A stretch of 64,000 nucleotides of DNA from Paucilactobacillus hokkaidonensis JCM 18461. GTDB lineage: Bacteria; Bacillota; Bacilli; Lactobacillales; Lactobacillaceae. The position numbers and the translations under genes were made by a program. This document shows positions 34,728 to 43,547 of this stretch, in pieces. Under the pieces are notes generated by a model, which did not search any database, had not been told where the DNA came from, and was given only the letters and a program-made list of their open reading frames with translations. The stretch's first letter is position 1. The number at the start of each line of letters is the position of its first letter. Where the stretch lies: positions 868,001 to 932,000 of the forward strand of contig NZ_AP014680.1 of NCBI RefSeq assembly GCF_000829395.1. The letters are read 5' to 3'.

Positions 34728-35636
34728 CTAATTTGATGAAGTCGTAGTTGAAGATGATGTTGCTAGATAATCATCTAGAATATTCTTCAAATCGCTATCC
34801 TTGATAGAAACATTACCCTTCTTCAAGACCTTCGTAACCACACTATGAAGCTTAGTACTGTTACTCATGTCTTCAGTAATGATTTGGTCTTTTAGATCAG
34901 CTGTATGTTGTTTTTCGGTTCCTTTACCTGGGTTTTTAACCATGTAAATAACTTGGTAACCACTATCAGTTTTAACAGGTGAAGTTGTATACTCGTTGGT
35001 CTTAAGCTTGAAAGCAGCTTTCTTATAAGCAGAGTCTAAAGAGGTATCTGTGTTATCAAATGCACTGACAACACCGCCATCACTTTTATTCGAAGTGTCA
35101 GTTGACTTGCTCTTAGCCAATTTCTTGAATGCTTTTAATTTGTCGCCATCTGTATTATTCAAGGTATCAATAATACTTTGAGCATCAGCTTTTTTAGCAA
35201 CTAAAATTTCAGCAGTCTGTACTTTTGGTTGGAATGACTTCCATTGTTTGTTGATATCTTTTTGACTTATCGTCGTATGGTCTTTAACAGCAGCCTTTAA
35301 CAACAAGTTAGAACGAATTTCATCTTTTAAACTAGAGGTTGTCATACTGTTTTGTGATAGAACGCTGCTAAATGATGAACCGTATTGTGATTTGTAAGTA
35401 TTGTATTCTTTTGTGACAGCCGATTTAGAAACGTCATCACCATATTGTTTTTCCAATACCTTATTTAAAATCATTTGTTGTAGCACTTGTTTACCACTTG
35501 AAGTTGATTTCAAGCTGCTGTAATAAGCACTTTCTGTAATTTTACCACCACTCGTGGTGGCGACAGCCTTGTTACCACACGCTGCCAATGGCACCATCAG
35601 TGCCACCCCGGCTAGAATTGCAAGCCATTTTTTCAT
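34728..35636 (-). CDS. prsA: PrsA-type foldase, lipoprotein peptidyl-prolyl isomerase
   Basis: A 302-residue lipoprotein with signal peptide [20 protein letters not shown] and lipobox Cys20. A parvulin-like domain spans about 135-245 ([37 protein letters not shown]), flanked by helical chaperone regions. It helps exported proteins fold outside the membrane. The tail is rich in Ser and Thr. It is monocistronic, convergent with yhaM, and ends in element A. Confidence 0.92.
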   Translation of the reverse strand: MKKWLAILAGVALMVPLAACGNKAVATTSGGKITESAYYSSLKSTSSGKQVLQQMILNKVLEKQYGDDVSKSAVTKEYNTYKSQYGSSFSSVLSQNSMTTSSLKDEIRSNLLLKAAVKDHTTISQKDINKQWKSFQPKVQTAEILVAKKADAQSIIDTLNNTDGDKLKAFKKLAKSKSTDTSNKSDGGVVSAFDNTDTSLDSAYKKAAFKLKTNEYTTSPVKTDSGYQVIYMVKNPGKGTEKQHTADLKDQIITEDMSNSTKLHSVVTKVLKKGNVSIKDSDLKNILDDYLATSSSTTTSSN

Positions 35637-35790
35637 GTAATATCCACATCCATTTCTTAGATTTAAGTTTGAAAGCTCGAAAACTCACCCATCTAATATA
35701 ACACAAACCCAAAAGTGGGAAAGCAAAGTAGGTGAAAGTTTACAAAAAATTCACATCCTAAGCCTAAGCTTGATACTTTTTTAACTAAAT

Positions 35791-36051
35791 TTACTTTTTG
35801 TTAACGGTTGCTTCATTTAATCGATCAATCTCTGTTTGCATTTTAGTCTGTAGTTCTTTAATTTTATCAAGGCGTGGTTGTGTTTTGAAATTAAATTCAT
35901 CGATTTTTTTTTGCATTTCATCTAATTGAGGCTGAGTTTGTGTGATGGCTTCTTCTAATTTCGTAACGCTCGCGGCAAAATTTTTACTGGCAACACCCAG
36001 TTTCTTAGAATCACTTATCAGACCTTTAATTGAGTTAAGCGGATTTTTCAT
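35791..36051 (-). CDS. Small coiled-coil protein between prsA and hit
   Basis: An 86-residue charged helical protein (MKNPLNSIKGLISDSKKLG, then heptad-like LDEMQKKIDEFNFKTQPRLDKIKELQTKMQ). The ATG at 36051 follows GGAGG; upstream in-frame ATGs lie inside hit. It has no membrane helix, unlike YtxH/YhaH proteins that sit at a similar place in Bacillus. Function unknown. It follows hit directly and is probably co-transcribed. Confidence 0.75.
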   Translation of the reverse strand: MKNPLNSIKGLISDSKKLGVASKNFAASVTKLEEAITQTQPQLDEMQKKIDEFNFKTQPRLDKIKELQTKMQTEIDRLNEATVNKK

Positions 36052-36052
36052 A

Positions 36053-36481
36053 TTAAACCTCCAGGTGGTCAATGATTGATTGTTGAATTTTTTGATAGTC
36101 GGCTGGTGTGTAGTTAGCTGAATTATCTTTGAATACCATTTTAAAATCGTCATCATCAGTGTAGCGAGGGATTAAGTGAAAATGGGAGTGAAATACTGAT
36201 TGATACGCCACAGTACCATTATTATTTAAAACATTCATTCCCTTGATAGTTGGATTGGAAGCTCTAACGGCCCGAGCGATCTTTGGAATCCGGGCAAAGA
36301 CTTTGCTAGCTAGGTCTTCATCGTAAGCGAACAAGTCTGGTACGTGTTTTTTAGGAATTACAAGCGTGTGTCCAGGCGTTCCTTGAGAAATATCTAAAAA
36401 AGCTTTGACAACGTCATCTTCATAAACAGTATAGCTAGGAATTTCATTTGCAATGATTTTGCAAAAAATACAATCATCCAT
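36053..36481 (-). CDS. hit: HIT-family nucleotide hydrolase
   Basis: A 142-residue HIT protein. The triad is HSHFHLIPR with His98, His100 and His102, and the N-terminal Cys4/Cys7 pair in CIFCKI probably binds zinc. The family hydrolyses adenosine-nucleotide phosphoramidates and related compounds. The ATG at 36481 follows AGAGGG. It is divergent from the ecsAB operon, as in Bacillus. Confidence 0.92.
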   Translation of the reverse strand: MDDCIFCKIIANEIPSYTVYEDDVVKAFLDISQGTPGHTLVIPKKHVPDLFAYDEDLASKVFARIPKIARAVRASNPTIKGMNVLNNNGTVAYQSVFHSHFHLIPRYTDDDDFKMVFKDNSANYTPADYQKIQQSIIDHLEV

Positions 36482-36612
36482 CAAAAAGCCCTCTTTCAAT
36501 AATTATTATCTCTCAGTATACAAGACAATCATGAAGCGTGCACCTTTTTGTGACCTTTTTGATATGCTATAATTAACCGAAATACGATAAGTAAAAATAA
36601 GAAGGATAAATG

Positions 36613-37359
36613 ATGACATTAAAAGTTGAACACATCGTGGGTGGTTACTCACAGATTCCAGTTTTAAATGACGTCAGTTTTGACGTGGCAAATGGAGAGC
36701 TAGTTGGTTTAATTGGCTTGAATGGAGCAGGTAAATCAACCACTATCAATCATATTATCGGTTTATTAACGCCGTTTAAGGGTTCTATTAAAATTGATGG
36801 TGTCAGTTTGCAACAAGATAGTGAAAAATATAAGAGCCAAATTGCTTATATTCCAGAAACACCGGTTTTATATGATGAATTGACGTTAAAAGAACACCTT
36901 GAATTAACAATGACAGCCTATAGCTTAGAGCCTAAAGCAGCTTGGCAGCGGGTTAATGCGTTATTAAAAATATTTCGATTGGATAATAAGTTAGATTGGT
37001 TTCCAGCTAATTTTTCTAAAGGGATGAAACAAAAAGTAATGATTTGTTCCGCCTTTATGACGCAGGCAAAGTTGTTTATTATTGATGAACCATTCTATGG
37101 ACTTGATCCATTAGCTGTGCGTGATTTATTAACCCAAATTGAAGCAGTTAAGCAACGTGGTGCTGCAGTTTTAATGTCGACCCATGTTTTGGATACTGCC
37201 GAAAAATACTGTGATCGCTTTGTATTATTGGCAAATGGTCAGATCAAGGCTAAAGGGACTTTAAATGAATTAAGACAATTAGGTGACGGCAAGGATGAAT
37301 CGCTAGATGACATCTATTTGTCATTAGCAAAGGAAGATTTAGATGGAAAAACTGTATAA
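36613..37359 (+). CDS. ecsA: ABC transporter ATPase EcsA
   Basis: A 248-residue ABC ATPase. Walker A is GLNGAGKST (about 36-44), the Q-loop region YIPETP, the signature FSKGMKQK (a KG variant typical of EcsA) and Walker B LFIIDEPFYGLDP. Two ATGs are adjacent; the second (36613) has better spacing to GAAGGA. It overlaps ecsB by 17 bases. The Ecs transporter affects protein secretion and intramembrane proteolysis. Confidence 0.93.
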   Translation: MTLKVEHIVGGYSQIPVLNDVSFDVANGELVGLIGLNGAGKSTTINHIIGLLTPFKGSIKIDGVSLQQDSEKYKSQIAYIPETPVLYDELTLKEHLELTMTAYSLEPKAAWQRVNALLKIFRLDNKLDWFPANFSKGMKQKVMICSAFMTQAKLFIIDEPFYGLDPLAVRDLLTQIEAVKQRGAAVLMSTHVLDTAEKYCDRFVLLANGQIKAKGTLNELRQLGDGKDESLDDIYLSLAKEDLDGKTV

Positions 37360-38551
37360 AAAACGGCGAAGTCAACATTTTTTATTATTATTACGATACT
37401 GGCGCTTAGTTTTCAATGATCATTTTATGATTGCTTTGTTTGTTTTTTTAGGAGCGTTAATTTGGGGCTATTCCCAAGCTCTGGGGCAACTAAAGCCAAC
37501 TATTTGGTGGGCTAAGCCAGTTACAATCGTAATTTTATTAGTCTTAGTTCAACTTGGGCGGTTAGCAACGTTGATTGAGTCTGCGGATCCGGTCTTTTTA
37601 TTACCACAAAGTAAAATGATGGACCACTATTTAGCACAGTCGAAAAGGTATAGCCTTGTACTGGCAGAATTAATAGTTGTTATATGTACAGTGATTGTGA
37701 TGCCATTTTTATTAGCTGCTACAACTACGACCACATTGCAAGTTGGTTTCATTATTTTAACCGTGGCGGTATTGAAGGCCGCTTGGATGGATTCGGCATT
37801 AACTAAGTTATATGAGCGAAGCATGCAGCAACGCTGGATTAAGTTGATAGCCCAATGGATAATACCGTTGGTGATCTTAGTTGTTACCATCGAAGTGAAC
37901 CCAATTGTAGGATTTGTATTGGCACTGGCCTGGCTTGGATGGGCCAAACACCTGTTAATTAAGTCTAAAAATCAATTATTAAATTGGCGGTTAGCCGTTG
38001 CTACTGAAAGACAACGAATGCTTGGGGTGTATCGTTTCTTTAATCTATTTACGGATGTACCGGCAGTTCAAGGGACTATTCATCGGCGTAGGTATCTAGA
38101 TTTTATTGTGCACTTTTTAAGTCGCGATAAGTCCGTCTTTTCTTACTTGTATGCTCGTGGTTTAGTTCGTGGGACAGAAGTTAGCGGCCTAATTGTTCGT
38201 TTGACACTAATCGGAATGGTGATTGTGTTTTTTGTCCCCGAGTTTTGGCTGAATTTAATTTTATATCTACTGTTTATTTACCTAATCACCGTTCAAATCG
38301 TGCCTTTCTATTGGCAATATGACAACCACGTCTTTACCCATCTATATCCAGTTCAGGCAACAGAAAAAAATCGTAGCTTTCAAAAAATAATAAGTAAGAT
38401 AATGTTGATTGCAGCATTATTGCTCTGGTTAGCAAGCAGCACAACTCAGTTATCCTTGAGTGCAATGGGTATCAAGTTAGTTTTAGGAATCGTTGAAGTA
38501 TGGTTACTGTGTGGTGTGTACACAAAAGTTAGGATTGCAAATAAAAATTAA
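37343..38551 (+). CDS. ecsB: ABC transporter permease EcsB
   Basis: A 402-residue polytopic membrane protein with a family-typical N-terminus (LYKKRRSQHFLLLLRYWRLVFNDHF) and six or more membrane helices. The cytosolic central loop contains YRFFNLFTDVPAVQ and RRRYLDFI. It is the membrane partner of EcsA, whose gene it overlaps. Confidence 0.92.
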   Translation: MEKLYKKRRSQHFLLLLRYWRLVFNDHFMIALFVFLGALIWGYSQALGQLKPTIWWAKPVTIVILLVLVQLGRLATLIESADPVFLLPQSKMMDHYLAQSKRYSLVLAELIVVICTVIVMPFLLAATTTTTLQVGFIILTVAVLKAAWMDSALTKLYERSMQQRWIKLIAQWIIPLVILVVTIEVNPIVGFVLALAWLGWAKHLLIKSKNQLLNWRLAVATERQRMLGVYRFFNLFTDVPAVQGTIHRRRYLDFIVHFLSRDKSVFSYLYARGLVRGTEVSGLIVRLTLIGMVIVFFVPEFWLNLILYLLFIYLITVQIVPFYWQYDNHVFTHLYPVQATEKNRSFQKIISKIMLIAALLLWLASSTTQLSLSAMGIKLVLGIVEVWLLCGVYTKVRIANKN

Positions 38552-38567
38552 GTGAGGAATAGATTAA

Positions 38568-39212
38568 ATGCGAGTTAGAAATAAGCCGTGGGCACAACCG
38601 TTGATTGATGCTAATACTGAATTAATTACAGAAACGCCAGATCAGTTTGCTGGTAAATGGCAGGGGCGGTTTGAACAATCACAGCCAATCCATGTTGAAA
38701 TTGGTACCGGCAAGGGTCAATTTATTGTTGGAATGGCTAAGGCACATCCAGAGATTAATTTTGTAGGGGTAGAGATTCAAAAATCTGTGGCTGCTCTAGC
38801 TTTAAAGCTGGCCTTAAATGAGAACTTGCCTAACCTGCAGTTAGTTGCTGGTGCCGGGGAGTCAATTGATACTTATTTTAATGCCGGAGAGGTGAGTCGG
38901 GTTTATTTGAACTTTTCTGATCCATGGCCTAAAACAAGACATGAAAAACGACGATTAACGTATAAGGCGTTTTTAAATTCGTATCAAAATATTTTGCCTG
39001 CTGATGGGATAATTGAATTGAAAACAGATAATCAAGGCTTTTTCGAATATTCGTTGATGAGTTTGAATAATTTTGGACTGGTTTTTGATCATGTCTGGCT
39101 CGATTTGCATAATAGTGAGGAAAACGAAAATAATGTCGAAACTGAATATGAACAAAAATTTAGTGCGAAAGGACAACCAATTTATAAGGTGAAGGCTCAT
39201 TTTAGAGGGTAA
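38568..39212 (+). CDS. trmB: tRNA (guanine-N7-)-methyltransferase
   Basis: A 214-residue SAM-dependent enzyme that makes m7G46 in tRNA. The SAM motif is HVEIGTGKGQF, and the family motif NFSDPWPKTRHEKRRLT holds the catalytic Asp. GTGAGG precedes the ATG, 16 bases after ecsB. A hairpin without T-run (about 39220-39252) follows. Confidence 0.95.
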   Translation: MRVRNKPWAQPLIDANTELITETPDQFAGKWQGRFEQSQPIHVEIGTGKGQFIVGMAKAHPEINFVGVEIQKSVAALALKLALNENLPNLQLVAGAGESIDTYFNAGEVSRVYLNFSDPWPKTRHEKRRLTYKAFLNSYQNILPADGIIELKTDNQGFFEYSLMSLNNFGLVFDHVWLDLHNSEENENNVETEYEQKFSAKGQPIYKVKAHFRG

Positions 39213-39304
39213 ACAAAAAGAAGTGTGACAGAATTACAGAATTGTCCACTTCAATGATAGTTATTCTATAAAAGATTGCTGGGTTATTGGGTATTTTCTA
39301 TACT

Positions 39305-39634
39305 TTAAATCCGTTTTAAACTCAATACTGTCCCAGTCTTAGTGTCGGCCAAAAACTCATATGAAACTAATTGGTCGTCTTCGTAGCGGCTGACACCACC
39401 ACGGTAGGCCTCTGTTTTGAATGCAAATCGCTGGAAGGGAACTTTATTACTCTCAATCCATGATCCTTCAATGGGCCCTTCTTTTTGAAATGAATGCTTG
39501 ATTAAAGTTAAAATGTCACTTGGGTTAAGACGCTCAGCACCTAGCAAGCGACCAAGCAAAAAGCCTGTAACGCCAGAAACTCCCAGTGCGATTGGTAAGA
39601 CCCATCGATCAAATTGTTGTTGTGCAGTATCCAT
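39305..39634 (-). CDS. Small membrane-anchored protein of unknown function (PepSY-like C-terminus)
   Basis: A 109-residue protein with one N-terminal helix (LPIALGVSGVTGFLLGRLL, about 12-30). The extracytoplasmic domain ends in KTGTVLSLKRI, which resembles the last strand of PepSY-type domains. GGAGG precedes the ATG. It lies between trmB and ytpP on the opposite strand. Function unknown. Confidence 0.65.
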   Translation of the reverse strand: MDTAQQQFDRWVLPIALGVSGVTGFLLGRLLGAERLNPSDILTLIKHSFQKEGPIEGSWIESNKVPFQRFAFKTEAYRGGVSRYEDDQLVSYEFLADTKTGTVLSLKRI

Positions 39635-39816
39635 GCCATAACCTCCAGTACAATATCATTGATGCTAGTATACCAAATTATGGATTAGACGACAAAAGAA
39701 TAAAACAGGTGTGTTTTTAAAAGTAGAATAATTGAAGCAAATTTAGTGCTTTTAATTTTGATTTGGGTATAATAAGGCTAGTTGAATTAACACTTGAAAT
39801 TAAAGGGGATATCAGA

Positions 39817-40137
39817 ATGCAAGCAATCGCTAAAACTTCTAAAGATGAATTAATGGATCAAATAAAAACTGGTAAATATATGTTGTTTTTCTCTGCTGGC
39901 TGGTGTTCAGACTGTAACTTTATTAAGCCACAAATGCCTGCAATTGAAGCAGAATACTCAAATTATCAGTTTATTTCAATTGATCGTGATGAAAATTTAG
40001 ATCTTGCTGTTGAACTCAATGTGTTTGGCATTCCAAGTTTCATTGCTTTTGAAGATGGTAAAGAAACTGGACGGTTTGTTAATAAAGATCGTAAAACAAA
40101 GGAACAAGTCGAAAAATTTATTGATGATCTAGCTTAA
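39817..40137 (+). CDS. ytpP: Thioredoxin-like protein YtpP
   Basis: A 106-residue thioredoxin fold with active site GWCSDCNF (C-S-D-C rather than C-G-P-C) and the cis-proline FGIPSF. The ATG at 39817 follows AAAGGGG. Position before ytpR supports YtpP. The variant active-site dipeptide predicts a redox potential different from canonical thioredoxin. Confidence 0.9.
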   Translation: MQAIAKTSKDELMDQIKTGKYMLFFSAGWCSDCNFIKPQMPAIEAEYSNYQFISIDRDENLDLAVELNVFGIPSFIAFEDGKETGRFVNKDRKTKEQVEKFIDDLA

Positions 40138-40160
40138 TAAAAAACAATGCTAAGAATATA

Positions 40161-40187
40161 AATGGCGTAGCAACGCCATTTTTTTGT
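40161..40187 (+). terminator. Terminator after ytpP
   Basis: AATGGCGT-AGCA-ACGCCATT plus TTTTT. Confidence 0.9.
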
Positions 40188-40203
40188 GACGAAAGGATAA
40201 ATT

Positions 40204-40839
40204 ATGTTAATTGCAAGTTATAATCAAGCAGAACTTGGGGATGTTTTAGTTGTTGTCACTGCTGCAGATACGTTGGAGCAGGTGACTACAGTTCGTGATA
40301 ATATTGTAGAAATTGTGGACAAAGATGATGGTCACTTAATTGGATTTAACTTTTTACAGGTCCAAGAGATCTTGCCCAACTTTTCAGGAAACGGACAGGT
40401 TAAATTAAGTACTGAACAATTGGCTTCGTTAAACGGGGCAATTAAACAGGCTGGCTTTGCAACTCAATTAAATGCTGACGAAAGTTCTAAGTTTGTGATT
40501 GGATATGTTAAGGACTTAGAGAAACATCCCAATTCGGATCATTTGCATATTACAAAAACGATTGTAGATGGTAATCAAGAGCTAACTATTGTGTCTGGTT
40601 CACCTAATATTGCTAAAAATATCAAAGTTGTTGTTGCAAAAGTTGGAGCGATGATGCCGAGTGGTCAAATTATTTGGCCAGGACAATTGCGCGGTGTTTC
40701 AAGCAATGGTATGATTTGTTCAGGCAGAGAATTAGGATTAAAAAATGCACCGCAAAAACCTGGCGCATTAATTTTACCTGATAATTTTCAAGAAATTGGG
40801 CAACCATTTGATTTTGATAAAGGCAATCTGCTATTTTAG
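40204..40839 (+). CDS. ytpR: YtpR-family tRNA-binding-domain protein
   Basis: A 211-residue protein. The C-terminal half is a tRNA-binding OB-fold like the PheT N-terminus (KFVIGYVKDLEKHPNSDHLHITK, SGSPNIAKN, GMICSGRELGL). The N-terminal half is YtpR-specific. Function is not known. Its stop codon lies inside the loop of its terminator. Confidence 0.88.
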   Translation: MLIASYNQAELGDVLVVVTAADTLEQVTTVRDNIVEIVDKDDGHLIGFNFLQVQEILPNFSGNGQVKLSTEQLASLNGAIKQAGFATQLNADESSKFVIGYVKDLEKHPNSDHLHITKTIVDGNQELTIVSGSPNIAKNIKVVVAKVGAMMPSGQIIWPGQLRGVSSNGMICSGRELGLKNAPQKPGALILPDNFQEIGQPFDFDKGNLLF

Positions 40840-40856
40840 GATTGCCTTTTTATTTT
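40819..40856 (+). terminator. Terminator overlapping the ytpR stop codon
   Basis: AAAGGCAATC and GATTGCCTTT form a ten-base-pair stem; TTATTTTG follows. The ytpR stop codon lies in its loop, so termination and the end of translation are linked. Confidence 0.8.
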
Positions 40857-40872
40857 GACTGAGGTGAAGGTA

Positions 40873-41262
40873 ATGACAAATCAGTACGATGGACCATCTT
40901 TTTTTCGTCATCCTTCTAAAATAGGTAGTGATGAAATAAAACAACCAGAACGCCAAATATTGCATAATGCAAAAAAAACGCTGGAACGTGTGTACGTGCC
41001 ACCAGTGATGGCAAATAAAAAAGTCAGAGAGCATTTAAATTTAACCAAGATAATGCATCAATTGCACAAAGCGTCAGATGATTATTACGTATCAGTATCT
41101 GATCAAAAAATGGTACAAGCAAACAAAAAATTAGATAAAAGTACTGTAAAAATGACGAAACAATCTAGTAGTAATAAAGCGTTGGGTCATTCCCTAGGTG
41201 ATATTTTGAAGAGTGAACAAGACGCACAACGTGATCTTGCAATATTTAAACACCAAGACTAA
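40873..41262 (+). CDS. Unknown soluble protein between ytpR and murC
   Basis: A 129-residue basic protein without membrane helices (MTNQYDGPSFFRHPSK; LERVYVPPVMANKKVREHLNLTKIM). A Ser/Lys-rich segment leads to ALGHSLGDILKSEQDAQRDLAIF. The ATG at 40873 follows GAGGTGAAGG. In many Firmicutes a DNA translocase (SftA/FtsK) gene lies between ytpR and murC; this could be a remnant or replacement of its N-terminal region, but no motor motif is present. Confidence 0.65.
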   Translation: MTNQYDGPSFFRHPSKIGSDEIKQPERQILHNAKKTLERVYVPPVMANKKVREHLNLTKIMHQLHKASDDYYVSVSDQKMVQANKKLDKSTVKMTKQSSSNKALGHSLGDILKSEQDAQRDLAIFKHQD

Positions 41263-41287
41263 CTCATGGAAGGAATTATAAATAGCA

Positions 41288-42619
41288 ATGGATAATAAGA
41301 CAACATATTATTTCGTAGGAATAAAGGGTTCAGGAATGAGTGCATTGGCACTGGTGTTGCACGATAAGGGGTTTAAAGTGGAAGGGTCTGATATTGACCA
41401 ATATACTTTCACACAACGTGGTCTTGAAGGTGCCGGGATTGATATTTATTCGTTTGATCCAGCAAACATACATTCAGGCCTGACAATTATTGCAGGGAAT
41501 GCTTTCCCAGATGACCATCCGGAGATTGTTGCAGCAAAAAAACTAGGCCTGAAAATATATCGGTATCATGAATTTTTGGGCGAATTAATTGAAGGTTACA
41601 CCAGTATTGGGGTAGCTGGAGCACATGGTAAAACTAGTACAACGGGTTTATTAGCGCATGTTCTCAGTGGAATTGCACCAACCAGTTATTTAATTGGTGA
41701 TGGTAGTGGTAAGGGCAAGCCAGATGCACGCTTCTTCGTGTTCGAAGCAGATGAATATCGCCGCCACTTCATGGCTTATCATCCAGATTATGCGATTATG
41801 ACAAACATTGATTTTGATCATCCTGATTATTTTAGTGGGATGGCAGATGTTACCAGTGCGTTTGAAAGCTTTGGCAAACAAGTTAAAAAAGGAATCTTTG
41901 CGTGGGGCGATGATAAGAATCTGAGAAAATTAGATGTTGATGTTCCTGTTTATTACTATGGAACTGGTGCAACCGATGATTTTCGCGCAGCAGAAATCAA
42001 GCGAACTACCAAGGGATCTAGTTTTGACGTTTATTATCATGATGAATTTCTAGGTGACTTTGAAATTCCGTTGTTTGGTCAACATAATATTTTAAATAGT
42101 CTTGCAGTAATTGCAGTGGCTTATTTTGAAAAGGTCAACCTAGATGACATTAAAACTGAACTATTAACATTTAAAGGTGTAAAACGTCGGTTTAGTGAAC
42201 GCCAAGTGGCAGATATGACGATTATTGATGATTATGCGCACCATCCATCAGAAATTAAAGCAACCTTAGATGCCGCTCGTCAAAAATACCCAGATAAGGA
42301 AATTGTCGCTGTTTTCCAACCACATACATTTACTCGGACAATTGCTTTGTTAGATGATTTCGCGACCAGCCTTAATTTAGCTGATCAAGTCTATTTAACT
42401 GATATTTTTGGTTCTGTGAGAGAACATGCTGGTAAAATATCTAGTGCTGATTTAGGCGCTAAAATTAGTAAGGGTGGCACAGTATTGAAGTTGGATAATA
42501 TGTCTCCTTTACTTGATTATCACGATGCTGTAGTTGTTTTCATGGGTGCTGGGGATGTTCAAAAGTATGAACGGGCATATGAAACGTTATTAAGTAATAT
42601 AACTCCTAAGAATAATTAA
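41288..42619 (+). CDS. murC: UDP-N-acetylmuramate--L-alanine ligase
   Basis: A 443-residue Mur ligase that adds L-alanine to UDP-MurNAc in peptidoglycan synthesis. The N-terminal nucleotide-binding motif is [13 protein letters not shown], the ATP loop GAHGKTSTT (about 109-117), the central motifs include EADEYRR, and the C-terminal domain has [25 protein letters not shown] lies about 13 bases before the ATG, a longish spacing. Confidence 0.96.
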   Translation: MDNKTTYYFVGIKGSGMSALALVLHDKGFKVEGSDIDQYTFTQRGLEGAGIDIYSFDPANIHSGLTIIAGNAFPDDHPEIVAAKKLGLKIYRYHEFLGELIEGYTSIGVAGAHGKTSTTGLLAHVLSGIAPTSYLIGDGSGKGKPDARFFVFEADEYRRHFMAYHPDYAIMTNIDFDHPDYFSGMADVTSAFESFGKQVKKGIFAWGDDKNLRKLDVDVPVYYYGTGATDDFRAAEIKRTTKGSSFDVYYHDEFLGDFEIPLFGQHNILNSLAVIAVAYFEKVNLDDIKTELLTFKGVKRRFSERQVADMTIIDDYAHHPSEIKATLDAARQKYPDKEIVAVFQPHTFTRTIALLDDFATSLNLADQVYLTDIFGSVREHAGKISSADLGAKISKGGTVLKLDNMSPLLDYHDAVVVFMGAGDVQKYERAYETLLSNITPKNN

Positions 42620-42698
42620 AGTACTAGTTGTTTCGCTTGCAGTTTATTCTTAGATTAGATAGAATGTTTGTCAAATAGAAATGAAAGAAGTGGATTGA

Positions 42699-43421
42699 GT
42701 GAACAATTTGAATGAAGATTATTCGCAGGCACAACGGCAAGTGGTCGGTAATGAGGCTGGGTTAGCCAAATTTATGACTCGGATGTATGGAAACATGGCG
42801 CTGGCTGTGCTTATGTCCGCATTAAGTTCGTTCTTAACCCTAACGGTGTTTAAGGAACAAGTATTTAATTATATGAGCCAACATTCAGGCATGATGTGGA
42901 TAATCTTATTAATACCAGTCGGATTATCATTAGGGATCAGTTTTAGGGCAACTCGTAATCCCGTTGCTAGTTTTATTATGTTGATGGCTGTATCCATTAT
43001 TTATGGTGTTACATTCGCCTTGATTAGCTCAGCTTACACGACGGCAAACATTACCTCAGCGTTTGTTTCATCTTCGGCTGTCTTTGTGACAATGGCCATC
43101 TATGGAAGTGTGACCAAACGTGACTTGAGCAAATTTGGAGCACATGCAACTGCGGCATTGGTAGCTTTAATTATTGCCAGTGTAATTAATATGTTTTTGC
43201 AAAGCCCAGCCATTACTTATATTTTTTCATATATTGCAGTCATTATCTTCACTGTATTGACCGCTTGGGATGCCCAAAAAATGAAGAACATTTATTTGCG
43301 CTTTGGTGATCAGGTATCTGTTGGTGGTTTGGCCGTGATGGGTGCATTGCAATTGTATCTTGATTTTGTAAATATTTTTATTAGCCTGTTACAAATTTTT
43401 GGGATGAGTGATCGTAACTAA
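42699..43421 (+). CDS. Bax inhibitor-1 (YccA/BI-1) family membrane protein
   Basis: A 240-residue protein with seven hydrophobic segments and the BI-1 features FMTRMYGNMALAVLMSA and LTAWDAQKMKNIY, ending QLYLDFVNIFISLLQIFG. GTG start after AGAAGTGG. The bacterial family includes YetJ, a pH-sensitive calcium leak channel, and YccA; this one's role is unknown. Confidence 0.9.
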   Translation: MNNLNEDYSQAQRQVVGNEAGLAKFMTRMYGNMALAVLMSALSSFLTLTVFKEQVFNYMSQHSGMMWIILLIPVGLSLGISFRATRNPVASFIMLMAVSIIYGVTFALISSAYTTANITSAFVSSSAVFVTMAIYGSVTKRDLSKFGAHATAALVALIIASVINMFLQSPAITYIFSYIAVIIFTVLTAWDAQKMKNIYLRFGDQVSVGGLAVMGALQLYLDFVNIFISLLQIFGMSDRN

Positions 43422-43436
43422 TGTTTAATAAACGGG

Positions 43437-43475
43437 CAAAAACACTGATGACATGTTAGTCATTGGTGTTTTTTT
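43437..43475 (+). terminator. Terminator after the BI-1 gene
   Basis: AAAAACACTGATGAC and GTCATTGGTGTTTTTTT form a stem with one mismatch. Confidence 0.85.
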
Positions 43476-43547
43476 CATTTTTCACTAAAACAACAGCTCT
43501 TTTTGGTACAATAGGAGTGATAGAAATAATTTAGTCAGGGGATTATT

